This document shows positions 8,598 to 17,026 of a stretch of DNA of 64,000 bases, one piece after another. Below the pieces are notes generated by a model that was given only the letters and a program-made list of their open reading frames with translations, was not told the origin of the DNA and made no database searches. The first letter of the stretch is position 1. Each line of letters begins with the position of its first letter. The translations under genes were made by a program, and so were the position numbers. Source of the DNA: Diaphorobacter caeni (GTDB lineage Bacteria; Pseudomonadota; Gammaproteobacteria; Burkholderiales; Burkholderiaceae_C); NCBI RefSeq assembly GCF_015354245.1, contig NZ_JADKYZ010000002.1, forward strand, positions 124,001 to 188,000, read 5' to 3'.

Positions 8598-8623
8598 AAC
8601 CGCCTTCTGGGCGGTTTCTTCGT
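8598..8623 (+). terminator. Rho-independent terminator of gdhA
   Basis: Stem AACCGCC / GGCGGTT (8598-8604 with 8610-8616), 5-base loop, followed by a T-rich tail interrupted by single Cs. Confidence 0.75.
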
Positions 8624-8639
8624 TTGGGGTGCTGTTTTT

Positions 8640-8840
8640 TGCGCCTGCTCGGTCATTGAGGGCGGAGGCCGGGAGTTCCGCCCGGCGGCGGAGTAACTTT
8701 TTGCTTGCGCGCAAAAAGTAACCCAAAACGCGCTGTCAATACCTCCGGCGGAACTCGACTGCGCGCTTTGCGCTCCGCTCGGACAACCGCCGGAAGTCAG
8801 TTGGAGAGAGGTGCTTTCGGCACTTCGCTTCGCTCGTGCC
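8640..8840. repeat. Candidate intergenic repeat element with inverted-repeat core
   Basis: Non-coding sequence with a composition unlike the genes: a perfect inverted repeat ACTTTTTGC / GCAAAAAGT (8696-8704 with 8711-8719, 6-base loop), followed by AACCCAAAA and then short G+C-rich dyads. The pattern AGTAACTTTTTGC...GCAAAAAGTAACCC resembles an intergenic repeat widespread in Burkholderiales chromosomes. Recognition is from memory of the family; only one copy is in the window, so repetition itself is not shown. Confidence 0.45.
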
Positions 8841-8845
8841 TCGTG

Positions 8846-9487
8846 CTAGCGCTGCGCAGCGAGCAGCAGGCCGCCTGCGCCCATGAAGAAGCCGCCGGTG
8901 GCCTTGTTGAGACGCACGACACCCTTGGGTGTGCGGATCCAGCGCCTGATCTGACGACCACAGGAGGCGTAGACCAGGGTCGACACATATTCGGCCATCA
9001 GGTAGATCGATCCGAGCACCAGAAACTGCATGGCCGCTGGCTTGGAGGGGTCGATGAACTGCGGGAAGATCGCGGCGAAGAGGATGATGGCCTTGGGATT
9101 GGTGATGCCGAGCAGGAACTCCTGCATCGCGAGCGTCTTGACCGAATAGTGCCGAGGCTCGGCGACCACCGCAGTGCCGTCACCGCTCTCGATCATCGCC
9201 GCCCCACCAAAGTCGCGGCTGCGCCAGGCTTTCCATCCGATCCAGAACAGGTAGGCCGCACCGATCCATTTCACGGTCAGGAAGGCCGACTCAGACGCGA
9301 GCAGCATCGCGCCCAGTCCAATCGCCGAGACCGTCAGAAAAATCGCGAACGCAGCGACCCGCCCCGTGGTGGCCAACAGCGCCGGAACGACGCCCGCCCG
9401 AATGCCGTTGTTGAGCCCGCAGAAATTGTTGGGACCGGGGGTGAGGGAGATGGCGATGGAGACCGGTATGAACAGGAGAGCATCCAT
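8846..9487 (-). CDS. LysE family amino-acid exporter
   Basis: A 213-residue inner-membrane protein of the LysE/RhtB superfamily. The N-terminal family signature is clear: SLTPGPNNF around residues 14-22, and about six hydrophobic helices. A later segment, EFLLGITNPKAIILFAAIFPQFID, is also typical. Such proteins export amino acids or analogues in exchange for protons; the substrate cannot be predicted. The frame extends 25 codons upstream, but this ATG starts exactly at the first helix and has GGCAGGGA upstream. It is divergent from the periplasmic solute-binding gene across about 110 bases, so the two may share control. Confidence 0.9.
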   Translation of the reverse strand: MDALLFIPVSIAISLTPGPNNFCGLNNGIRAGVVPALLATTGRVAAFAIFLTVSAIGLGAMLLASESAFLTVKWIGAAYLFWIGWKAWRSRDFGGAAMIESGDGTAVVAEPRHYSVKTLAMQEFLLGITNPKAIILFAAIFPQFIDPSKPAAMQFLVLGSIYLMAEYVSTLVYASCGRQIRRWIRTPKGVVRLNKATGGFFMGAGGLLLAAQR

Positions 9488-9597
9488 GGCGGTCCCTGCC
9501 TTTGCATATTGAAGGAAATGAAGCCACCCAGTGTAATACTCGGCATGGTTTTTCGCTGGCACCGGGCCGGCCCCACCCTTCAGGAGACAACGTCAAC

Positions 9598-10398
9598 ATG
9601 CGCACCACCACCATCATCAACCGCCGGTTTTTCCACACCTCCCTGATCGCCGTCGCGGCCACGGCTGCCATGGCCGCGCCGCTATGTCATGCCGGCCAAC
9701 GCCTTGATCAAATCATGCAGACCAAGACGCTGCGCGTGGGCACGCCCGGCGACTACCGTCCCTTTGCCATCAAGGCCGATGGCGGCTACAGCGGCCATGA
9801 CGTCGACGTGATCGAAGCCATGGCCAAGGAGATGGGCGTGAAGATTGAGTGGGTGCCGACCACCTGGCCCAATCTGATGCCCGACCTCAAGGCCAACAAA
9901 TACGACGTGGCCGTGGGCGGAATCACCCGCAACGTGGCGCGCCTGTCGCAGGCCGACATGCTCCCCGGATACGCGCCCTTCGGCAAGGTGGCGCTGGTCC
10001 GCAAGGCGGACAAGGACAAGTTCCAGACGCCCGAAAGCCTCAATCAGTCCGGCGTCCGCGTGATCAAGAATCCGGGCGGCACGAACGAGGCCTATGTGCT
10101 GCAGAATCTCACGTCCGCTCAGGTCAGCACGCATGACAAGAACGCAGAGATTCCCGCGCTGATCGCCGAGGGCAAGGGCGACGTGATGATCACCGAAACC
10201 TACGAAGCGCTGCATTACGCGCGTGTTGAGCCCCGCCTGCACGCCGCATTTCTGGAAAACCCACTCACCCCGGTGAACACATTGGGCTTCATGTTTCCCG
10301 CCGACGATGCGGACTACGCCCGCGTGCTGCGCTTCACATGGGAGCAGATCGACAATCGGGGTGGATTGAAGTCGGCTGCGGGCAAGTGGTTGAAGTGA
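9598..10398 (+). CDS. Periplasmic solute-binding / cyclohexadienyl dehydratase-like protein
   Basis: A 266-residue secreted protein of the type 2 periplasmic binding (SBP_bac_3) fold. The signal peptide has a twin-arginine-like NRRFF followed by an Ala-rich core, with cleavage probably after CHA near residue 32. The mature start LRVGTPGDYRPF, then VPTTWPNLMPDLKANKYDVAVGG and DVMITETYEA, resemble PheC cyclohexadienyl (arogenate) dehydratase more than ordinary amino-acid receptors. No permease or ATPase gene is adjacent, which also favours a PheC-like enzyme. The assignment between enzyme and binding protein is open. The ATG has an AGGAGA ribosome-binding site. Confidence 0.8.
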   Translation: MRTTTIINRRFFHTSLIAVAATAAMAAPLCHAGQRLDQIMQTKTLRVGTPGDYRPFAIKADGGYSGHDVDVIEAMAKEMGVKIEWVPTTWPNLMPDLKANKYDVAVGGITRNVARLSQADMLPGYAPFGKVALVRKADKDKFQTPESLNQSGVRVIKNPGGTNEAYVLQNLTSAQVSTHDKNAEIPALIAEGKGDVMITETYEALHYARVEPRLHAAFLENPLTPVNTLGFMFPADDADYARVLRFTWEQIDNRGGLKSAAGKWLK

Positions 10399-10543
10399 AG
10401 CAAAAAGTTCAATCACGACACGCTGGCTGAAAGAGAACTTGTATGCACGGATGGCGCAACTGGCCCGTAAAATCGCGCGCAATCGCGCCGCCATGCACCA
10501 AAGATTCTCTTTCTGTGATCGGCAACGTTTGGCAGATCACCGC

Positions 10544-11383
10544 ATGAACCCCAATCCCCAGATCGAACGTGAACGCCCCTCTCTGGGTAAAGCCTCGCAA
10601 TGGCAACTGCTGCTGCAGGACATCGCGCTTTCGCTGCGTCAGTGGCCGCTGTGGATGCATCTGGGCTGGCAGGATCTGCTGCGGCAGTATCGACGCTCGT
10701 TTCTCGGTCCGGCATGGATCGCCATCAACATGGCGATCTTCACGGCAGCCTTCGGCTGGATTGGGGCACAGTTGTTCAATCAGGACACGAAGACCTACAT
10801 ACCCTACTTCTGTCTTGGAAACATCTTCTTTGGATTTCTGACGTCGACATTCAACGACGGCTGCAGAACCTACATCGATGCTGCCCCGTTTCTGAAGCAG
10901 GCGTCCTACCCCAAGTTCACCTTCGTCTTCCGGGTGGTGTGGCGCAACCTGCTGCTGGCGCACCAAATTCCGCTGATTCTCGTGGTACTGTGGTTTGGTG
11001 ATCTGCTCGGTGGCGCGCTGTGGCATGTCTGGCTCGCAGGACTGGCCGCAAGTACCGTCTGCGCCACCTTGGTGCTCGCCATTCTGGCCGCCATCGCCAC
11101 GCGATTCCGCGACGTTCCCATGGTGGTGGGCAGCATCCTTCAGATCGCGTTCTTCATGACGCCGGTGATGTGGCAGTCAAGCCAATTGAGCGCTTCCCGC
11201 GCACACTTGGTCACCGTGCTCAATCCGCTTGCCGCGTGGCTTGAACTCATGCGCGCTCCCTTGCTTGGAAAGATGCCGTCCGATACCGCGTGGCTCACTA
11301 CAGGTGTGGCTTTCGGTCTCTTGCTCGTGCTTTGCACGGTGATCTATCTTGCGGCGCGCCGTCGCATCAACTACTGGCTGTGA
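10544..11383 (+). CDS. wzm: ABC-2 polysaccharide export permease (Wzm type)
   Basis: A 279-residue inner-membrane permease that exports lipid-linked O-antigen or capsular polysaccharide together with the following ATPase. Features: an N-terminal amphipathic region with WQDLLRQYRRSFLGPAWI, the conserved motif before the first helix, about six transmembrane helices, and the late segment FFMTPVMWQSSQL, all typical of ABC2_membrane export permeases. The frame is open further upstream, but MNPNPQ is the start that gives normal family length. The next gene starts 14 bases after the stop, indicating an operon. It is the first gene of the polysaccharide cluster. Confidence 0.9.
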   Translation: MNPNPQIERERPSLGKASQWQLLLQDIALSLRQWPLWMHLGWQDLLRQYRRSFLGPAWIAINMAIFTAAFGWIGAQLFNQDTKTYIPYFCLGNIFFGFLTSTFNDGCRTYIDAAPFLKQASYPKFTFVFRVVWRNLLLAHQIPLILVVLWFGDLLGGALWHVWLAGLAASTVCATLVLAILAAIATRFRDVPMVVGSILQIAFFMTPVMWQSSQLSASRAHLVTVLNPLAAWLELMRAPLLGKMPSDTAWLTTGVAFGLLLVLCTVIYLAARRRINYWL

Positions 11384-11397
11384 ACGAAGTACCTGCC

Positions 11398-12150
11398 ATG
11401 AAGCCCTTCATTCAGCTCAGCCATGTCGACATCAGCTTTCCGGTCTTCGACGCTCAAAGCATCGGACTCATCAACACCCTGGTGCGCTTCACCGGCATGC
11501 CACGCAGCAGGTCTTCCACGCCAGCGCCGATTCGAACCGTCCATGCGTTGCATGACATCAACCTTGAACTCCGATCGGGTGATCGCATTGGTCTGATCGG
11601 ACACAACGGCGCAGGCAAATCCACCTTGCTGCGCGTGCTCTCAGGCGTCTACGAACCCGTGCGGGGACACATCCGGCAGCACGGCAGCGTATCCGCACTC
11701 ACCGACATCATGTTGGGGATAGACGCTGAAGCATCAGGAATGGATTTCATCATTACGCGCGGCATCGTGATGGGCCTGTCCAAACGCGAGGCATGCAATC
11801 TGATTGACGAAATCGGTGCATTCACAGAACTGACAGATCGACTGCACATGCCCGTTCGCACCTACTCCGCCGGCATGCTGCTCAAGCTTGCATTTGCGGT
11901 GGCCACCACGGTCACACCGGACATTCTGCTGATGGACGAGGTCGTCGGCGCGGGAGACGCCAAGTTTCAGGAACGCGCGCAGAAGCGTCTGCACGATCTC
12001 ATGTCGCGCGTGAGCATTCTGGTGGTCGCAAGTCACAACGAGCAACTACTCAAGTCGTTCTGCTCGCACGCGTTGGTGCTCAGCCACGGACAAATCGCTC
12101 ATCGAGGCAAAGTGGATGAGTGTCTTGCCTACTATCACGCGAACGGCTGA
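11398..12150 (+). CDS. wzt: ABC polysaccharide export ATPase (Wzt type)
   Basis: A 250-residue ATPase partner of the preceding permease. Walker A GHNGAGKST, the degenerate signature YSAGMLLKLAFA characteristic of Wzt/KpsT/TagH exporters, Walker B ILLMDEVVGAGD and the H-loop VVASHN are all present. The family's N-terminal insertion between strands is present (about residues 17-45). It ends shortly after the core, so the C-terminal carbohydrate-binding domain that some Wzt proteins use to recognise a capped chain is missing. This favours an export mode without terminal-residue recognition. The ATG chosen corresponds to the family start MKPFIQLSHVDISFP. Confidence 0.9.
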   Translation: MKPFIQLSHVDISFPVFDAQSIGLINTLVRFTGMPRSRSSTPAPIRTVHALHDINLELRSGDRIGLIGHNGAGKSTLLRVLSGVYEPVRGHIRQHGSVSALTDIMLGIDAEASGMDFIITRGIVMGLSKREACNLIDEIGAFTELTDRLHMPVRTYSAGMLLKLAFAVATTVTPDILLMDEVVGAGDAKFQERAQKRLHDLMSRVSILVVASHNEQLLKSFCSHALVLSHGQIAHRGKVDECLAYYHANG

Positions 12151-12309
12151 AAAATGTTTTTTACAGTGATGCGAAACGGTCCACCATTGGGTCTCGTGGA
12201 GTGCTAATCTTGCAAGCAAATGTCAAGACGCTGTGAGTTCCGGAAACCCCGTCGCCCACAGACTTTCTACCACGCACCCTGGCCACCCGTGCATGGCCGT
12301 TGATCAACC

Positions 12310-13593
12310 ATGAGAATACTCATAGCGATGTGTTGCATGCAGTACCGGACTGGCGCCGAACTGTTTGTGCGCGACATCGCGCTGGCACTGAACCAGCGTG
12401 GTCACAGCATCATTGTCTTCTCGCCCATCATGGGTGACATGGTTGACGAATTGCGCACCGTCTGCATTGCCTGCGTCTCCGATCTGACGCAGATTGCCGA
12501 GGTGCCGGACATCATCATCGGCAACACGCGCGATGAGACCGTGGCATGTCTCGCCCTGTTTCTCGGCGTGCCGGCCATGTTCGTCTGCCATGACCGCACC
12601 GCGTCTCACGGACGTCCGCCACTCTTCAGCCGGATCCGTCAACATGTCGCCGTGGACGAAAACTGCGCTGAGCGTCTCTATCTGGAACACGGCATCCCCC
12701 GATCATCGATAGAGCTCATATCAAACGGCGTGGATCTCACACGCTTCAAGCCACGCGCACCATTGCCCGACAAGCCGCTGCGCGCAGCCATCTTCAGCAA
12801 CGATTCAACCGAGCATCAGGACACCCGCGCGATTCGTGCGGCCTGTCTGGCCAGCGACATTTCGCTGGACGTGATCGGAGCAGGAGTAGGCCAACAGGCC
12901 TGCGCGCCCGAAGACATTCTTTCTCAATACGACCTCGTGTTTGCCAAGGCCCGTTGCGCCATGGAAGCGATGGCCGTAGGTTGCGCCGTCATCCTGTTCA
13001 ACCAGAACATGGGATTGGCCGGCATGGTGAAAAGCAGCCATGTAAAGGCATGGCAGGCCTGGAATTTCGGTCGCAGGCTTCTTCGATGCGAGGTGTCCGA
13101 AACCCATGTTTCAGCAGCCATAAGTGAATATGACGCCACCGATGCTCAAATGGTCAGCGAGCACGTTCGCACCCACCTGTCGCTCGATGCCACTGCCTCA
13201 AAGCTTGAACACGTCGCGTGGCGCATCCTGCAGCAAGAGTCATCTCTCGCTCCAGTTTCTCCTGAAATTGAAATCCGCGAATTCACCCGTCACTGCATGG
13301 ACAACCTGCTGCCATTTGGCGCAGCGTATCTGGCTGCACAGACGGGAATGGCGAGGGAACGTATCGAATCTCGCGACACCATCATCCGGCAGAGGCAGGA
13401 ACAGATGGTCCTGCTGGAGCGAGTCCATGAAGCGAGTATCCAGGCGCTGCGCGAAGCCGGTTCACGCGAGCTGACGAACGCAATCAATCAGTTGTATGAA
13501 CGCGAGCGCCACATCCAGGCACTGCTTGCCAGCAAGAGCTGGCGGGTGACCGCCCCACTACGCTGGCTTGCAGCAAGGTTGGGCATTCAATGA
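12310..13593 (+). CDS. Glycosyltransferase family 4-like protein
   Basis: A 427-residue predicted cytoplasmic glycosyltransferase of GT-B fold. It begins MRILIAMCCMQYRTGAELFV, the donor-side N-terminal loop seen in family 4 enzymes. It has ISNGVDLTRFKP near residue 139, the usual inter-domain turn, and the acceptor/donor segment KARCAMEAMAVGCAVIL near 215-231, corresponding to the E-x7-E region. After about residue 345 the protein becomes helical and charged, ending in ASKSWRVTAPLRWLA, a tail shared by many surface-polysaccharide glycosyltransferases. No good ribosome-binding site is seen. The 159 bases before it show nothing certain. Sugar specificity is unknown. Confidence 0.8.
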   Translation: MRILIAMCCMQYRTGAELFVRDIALALNQRGHSIIVFSPIMGDMVDELRTVCIACVSDLTQIAEVPDIIIGNTRDETVACLALFLGVPAMFVCHDRTASHGRPPLFSRIRQHVAVDENCAERLYLEHGIPRSSIELISNGVDLTRFKPRAPLPDKPLRAAIFSNDSTEHQDTRAIRAACLASDISLDVIGAGVGQQACAPEDILSQYDLVFAKARCAMEAMAVGCAVILFNQNMGLAGMVKSSHVKAWQAWNFGRRLLRCEVSETHVSAAISEYDATDAQMVSEHVRTHLSLDATASKLEHVAWRILQQESSLAPVSPEIEIREFTRHCMDNLLPFGAAYLAAQTGMARERIESRDTIIRQRQEQMVLLERVHEASIQALREAGSRELTNAINQLYERERHIQALLASKSWRVTAPLRWLAARLGIQ

Positions 13594-13641
13594 GCCTCAC
13601 ATTTTTTTGAACACGCTCTCCGCTGCGTCCGGGTCATCAAC

Positions 13642-14412
13642 ATGAAACCTCTTCTGCTCATCGCGCATCCTGGGCACGAATTGCGCATTTTTCAATGGGT
13701 TTGCAAAACCCGCCCGCATGTGATCGTGCTGACCAACGGAGACGGCTCCATCGGACAACCACGCCTGGAACATTCCCGTCAACTGCTGGAATCCATCGGC
13801 GTGCGGATTCGCGAAGACTGGCTCGCATCCGTGCCGGACTCCACCATCTACAACGCCTTGCTTGGTACGGCAGCATCGCCGTTTCAGGCATGGCTCCAGA
13901 CGTTGATCGGCATCGGCATGCAGGGACACTTCGACACTGTGGTCGCAGACCAAGCCGAGGGCTACAACCCCAGTCACGATCTTTGTCGAGTGATGGCCAA
14001 CTGTCTTGCAGACGCCTTGCGGCAATCAGGCCACCCCATTCGCGGTCTGGAGTTTCCGCTCATCAGCCACTCCTGCGACCCTGCCAGACAACATGATGTG
14101 GAAGTGGAGGTCACGCTGACGGATGCCGAGCTGGCGCACAAGCTCGGCACCATGCGTCAATATGCCAGCGGCACCAGCAAAACACTGGAGTACGAACTGC
14201 AGACTATGATCGACGCATTCGGGGAGACATCGTTCGCGCGGGAGTGTCTCTACCCAGCCGCACGCACAGCGTATGAATCCAATGAATTGCCTCCCACCAT
14301 GCCCGAATTCGAGCGCATTGCCGAGGAGCGATATCAGGCAGGCGTCTACCGAGACGTGATCCGCGCAGAACACCTTCGGCGGTTGGTGCAGAACATGATC
14401 AACAAGGCCTGA
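13642..14412 (+). CDS. PIG-L-like (LmbE) deacetylase family protein, atypical
   Basis: A 256-residue protein that starts with a Rossmann-like strand and LIAHPGHELRIFQW. This lines up with the AHPDDE zinc motif of PIG-L/LmbE N-deacetylases but carries Gly-His in place of Asp-Asp. A second segment, VADQAEGYNPSHDLCRVMAN, fits the downstream H-x-x-H region. If functional it would remove an acyl group from an N-acyl sugar in the polysaccharide; the changed first motif leaves catalysis uncertain. The following gene starts one base after the stop. The family assignment is an inference from short motifs only. Confidence 0.6.
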   Translation: MKPLLLIAHPGHELRIFQWVCKTRPHVIVLTNGDGSIGQPRLEHSRQLLESIGVRIREDWLASVPDSTIYNALLGTAASPFQAWLQTLIGIGMQGHFDTVVADQAEGYNPSHDLCRVMANCLADALRQSGHPIRGLEFPLISHSCDPARQHDVEVEVTLTDAELAHKLGTMRQYASGTSKTLEYELQTMIDAFGETSFARECLYPAARTAYESNELPPTMPEFERIAEERYQAGVYRDVIRAEHLRRLVQNMINKA

Positions 14413-14413
14413 G

Positions 14414-15277
14414 ATGACGCACGACATGCTGCACAAGATTCGCATCGCCATCATCGGCTACGGCCGCTTTGGCCGCGTGCACGCGATGAGGGCTCGCACG
14501 CATCCCGGATTCGAGGTGGTGTGCGTCGTCGATCCTCAACCCCATGCAAGGCAGGCCGCACAGATGGCTGGTTTCATGGCCGTCGCACGTCTGCAGGATT
14601 TACCGCACGGAGTGGAGGCTGCCGCCGTGGTGACTCCCTACGATACCCATGCGGAGAGCGCGATCACGCTGATGCGCATGGGTATCGACGTACTCGTGGA
14701 AAAGCCGTTGGCGAGCACCGAACGAGACATCGACGCGCTGCTGGATGTCGAATGCGCAACTCAACGCAAACTTTGCACGGGACATATCGAGCGCTTCAAC
14801 CGCCTTCTCGGAGCCCCACCGTGGAGCGAGACTCCGCAGAGCATCGCCTTCACTCGTTGCTCGAGCCTTGGATTGAAAAGCGGCTCCATCGTGCTAGATC
14901 TGATGGTCCATGATCTCGATACCGCCTCCTTTCTATTCGCCCGGCCGGCCGAGGAAACCTTCGAAATCATCGATGTGGAGAAACGAAGCCACGCAGTGAA
15001 TGCACGCGTGCTGTTCTGCGGCACCCAACTCCATCTGAGCGCAAGCCATGGCGCTCCGAGCTCGGATGCACGTCTGAATTGGCAGGATTTTGAAAACCAC
15101 AATGAGCTCTGTTTGAGATCAGCTGGCATCACTCCACCAGGCCTTGACGCGCTGACACTCCAATACACGGCGTTCCATGAGCGGCTTCTCGGTACGCCCT
15201 CGCAGCGGCCCATCGCGACGGCGGCCGAAGGTGCCATCGCTGCGCGCCGGGCCATCGCCATCGAGTCGTGGTCATGA
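14414..15277 (+). CDS. Gfo/Idh/MocA family oxidoreductase
   Basis: A 287-residue NAD(P)-dependent dehydrogenase. The Rossmann motif GYGRFGRVHA is at about residues 15-24 and the family signature VEKPLA at about 95-100, where the Lys is catalytic. CTGHIERFNR and LDLMVHDLD follow, the latter matching the conserved substrate-site His-Asp region. In polysaccharide clusters such enzymes commonly oxidise C3 of a nucleotide sugar before an aminotransferase acts, as in WbpB/WbpE; the aminotransferase gene overlaps this one by 4 bases (ATGA). At 287 residues it is shorter than WbpB. The exact substrate is not determinable. Confidence 0.85.
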   Translation: MTHDMLHKIRIAIIGYGRFGRVHAMRARTHPGFEVVCVVDPQPHARQAAQMAGFMAVARLQDLPHGVEAAAVVTPYDTHAESAITLMRMGIDVLVEKPLASTERDIDALLDVECATQRKLCTGHIERFNRLLGAPPWSETPQSIAFTRCSSLGLKSGSIVLDLMVHDLDTASFLFARPAEETFEIIDVEKRSHAVNARVLFCGTQLHLSASHGAPSSDARLNWQDFENHNELCLRSAGITPPGLDALTLQYTAFHERLLGTPSQRPIATAAEGAIAARRAIAIESWS

Positions 15278-16395
15278 GCGTCCCATTCTTTCGCAGTCCT
15301 TGGCAGACCCCGGAACTGGCTGAGCTCATGGGAGGTCGAATGACCGAGCTTCTGCGGAGCGGTCACTACATTCTGGGGCCGCAGGTGCAACGGTTCGAGC
15401 TGGCACTTGCGAGCCATCTTTCCAACGGCATGCAGACCGTCGCCGTCAATTCGGGCACTGATGCCCTGGTGCTCGCGCTGCAACTTCTCGACTTGAAAGC
15501 AGGCGACGAAATCATCGTGCCCGCAAGCACGTTCATTGCGTGCTACGAAGCCATCGTCCGTGCCGGGGCAACGCCTGTACTGGTCGATTCGCTCGACGAT
15601 GATTTTCTCTGCAATGCAGACCAGATCGCACAACGCATCACACCACGCACACGTGGCGTAATCGCCGTGCCGTTGTTCGGTGACACGAGCGCCACGCCCG
15701 CCATCATGCGGCTTTGCCAGTCACGCGGTCTGGCACTCGTCGAAGACATTGCGCAGGCGCTGGGTGCTCAAACGCGTGATGCAAACGGGCATTTGCTGCA
15801 GGCGGGCACAATGGGCGATGTCAGTACAGCAAGCTTCTACCCCACCAAAACCTTGGGTGCTGCGGGCGACGCGGGAGCGCTGATCAGCGCACGATCAGAT
15901 CTCATGGAACGGGCACGCGCGCTGCGCAACCATGGCCGAGCGGGAGCGCGCCACACCGAGGTGGGATTCAACAGCCGCATGGACGAGATGCAGGCATTGA
16001 TGCTGATTGAAGGAATGGCACGGCTTGAATCATGGTTGCAGGAGCGGCGCACCATCGCCACGCAATACCTGCAAGGCCTGTCTGGCTTGGTCGACATCAG
16101 CTTGCCACGCAAACGGGAAGGACACGCTTGGAATTACTTTGTCCTGCGCTGTCCGCAACGTGATGCACTAAAGGAAGCCCTTGCATGCCACGGCATAGAC
16201 ACCCGCGTCTACTACGATCCACCCATTCATCAACAACCGAGCTATCTGCAACGCTTTGGCTCAGTAGTATTACCCAACGTCGAACGCCATTCAAGGCAGG
16301 CACTGGCCTTGCCGTTGTTTCCCGGCATGACTTCGTCAGAAACAGAGCAGGTGATCGACGCAGTGTGTACAGTCGCGCATCAGCTTCGCGAATGA
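15274..16395 (+). CDS. DegT/DnrJ/EryC1/StrS family sugar aminotransferase
   Basis: A 373-residue PLP enzyme that transfers an amino group to a keto nucleotide sugar. The family's N-terminal PFFRSPW, the cofactor-binding NSGTDALVLAL, the Asp of LVEDIAQALGA and the PLP Lys in SFYPTKTLGAAGDAGA (Lys 192) are all present. C-terminal YYDPPIHQQPSY is also typical of nucleotide-sugar aminotransferases. A GTG two codons upstream is possible, but the ATG forming the ATGA overlap with the oxidoreductase gene is preferred. Together with that gene and the cupin it suggests an amino sugar in the glycan. Confidence 0.92.
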   Translation: MSVPFFRSPWQTPELAELMGGRMTELLRSGHYILGPQVQRFELALASHLSNGMQTVAVNSGTDALVLALQLLDLKAGDEIIVPASTFIACYEAIVRAGATPVLVDSLDDDFLCNADQIAQRITPRTRGVIAVPLFGDTSATPAIMRLCQSRGLALVEDIAQALGAQTRDANGHLLQAGTMGDVSTASFYPTKTLGAAGDAGALISARSDLMERARALRNHGRAGARHTEVGFNSRMDEMQALMLIEGMARLESWLQERRTIATQYLQGLSGLVDISLPRKREGHAWNYFVLRCPQRDALKEALACHGIDTRVYYDPPIHQQPSYLQRFGSVVLPNVERHSRQALALPLFPGMTSSETEQVIDAVCTVAHQLRE

Positions 16396-16436
16396 CGCGC
16401 CTCGCTACACCATAGAACCAATCAGAGGGAACGCAT

Positions 16437-17006
16437 ATGAACGATCCAAGTCTTGCTCCGCGAGACACTGCAGATGTTGACGAGTGGCTGTTTTCCGGAT
16501 GCAAGGACTCGCAGACAACATACGCCGACTGGAGTCTGGCGCGTGGCGTGCAGATCCACGGAGTGCAGTCCAAACAGATCACCAATGTACTGACCGATGA
16601 CGGCTCGCTCACCGAAATCTATCGCAAGGACTGGCAGTTGGATGATCTGCCGGTGGAGCAGATTTTCCAGAAGATCATGTCTCCCGGCAGCGTTTCGGCA
16701 TGGCATGCACATCGCCGTGCCACGGATCGGTTGTTCTGCGGCTATGGACGCGTGAAAGTCGTGCTGTATGACGCACGCAAGCACTCCCCGACGCAAGGAC
16801 TGCTGACGGTGCATCGCCTTGCACTCGAGCGCCCCACCCTGCTCGTTGTTCCGCCGGGCATCTGGCATGGCGTGCAAACCGTTTCCGATTCGCCAGCCAT
16901 CGTCATCAACGCAGTCGACATTGCGTATTCATACGAGGATCCCGATCACTGGCGACTGCCACCAGACTCGCCGGAAATCCCCTACCAATTCAAGCGCCGC
17001 GCTTGA
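16437..17006 (+). CDS. RmlC-like cupin protein
   Basis: A 189-residue protein with an RmlC-like cupin fold. The central part EIYRKDW, then SAWHAHRRATDRLFCGYGRVKVVLYD and LVVPPGIWHGVQTVSDSPAIVINAVD, follows the pattern of dTDP-4-dehydrorhamnose 3,5-epimerase relatives, with His residues on the cupin strands. It lacks the full RmlC signature, so it may be an isomerase or epimerase of the nucleotide sugar made by the two upstream genes. A GAGGGA ribosome-binding site is present 7 bases before the ATG. Its stop overlaps an alternative TTG start of the next gene. Confidence 0.75.
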   Translation: MNDPSLAPRDTADVDEWLFSGCKDSQTTYADWSLARGVQIHGVQSKQITNVLTDDGSLTEIYRKDWQLDDLPVEQIFQKIMSPGSVSAWHAHRRATDRLFCGYGRVKVVLYDARKHSPTQGLLTVHRLALERPTLLVVPPGIWHGVQTVSDSPAIVINAVDIAYSYEDPDHWRLPPDSPEIPYQFKRRA

Positions 17007-17026
17007 GCTTGTCGGTCAAATCGAAC

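Noticed and set aside
8705-9646. Plus-strand frame of 313 codons over lysE and the intergenic repeat
   Set aside because: Antisense to the LysE-family gene, with an unusual Arg/Gly-rich product and no homology.
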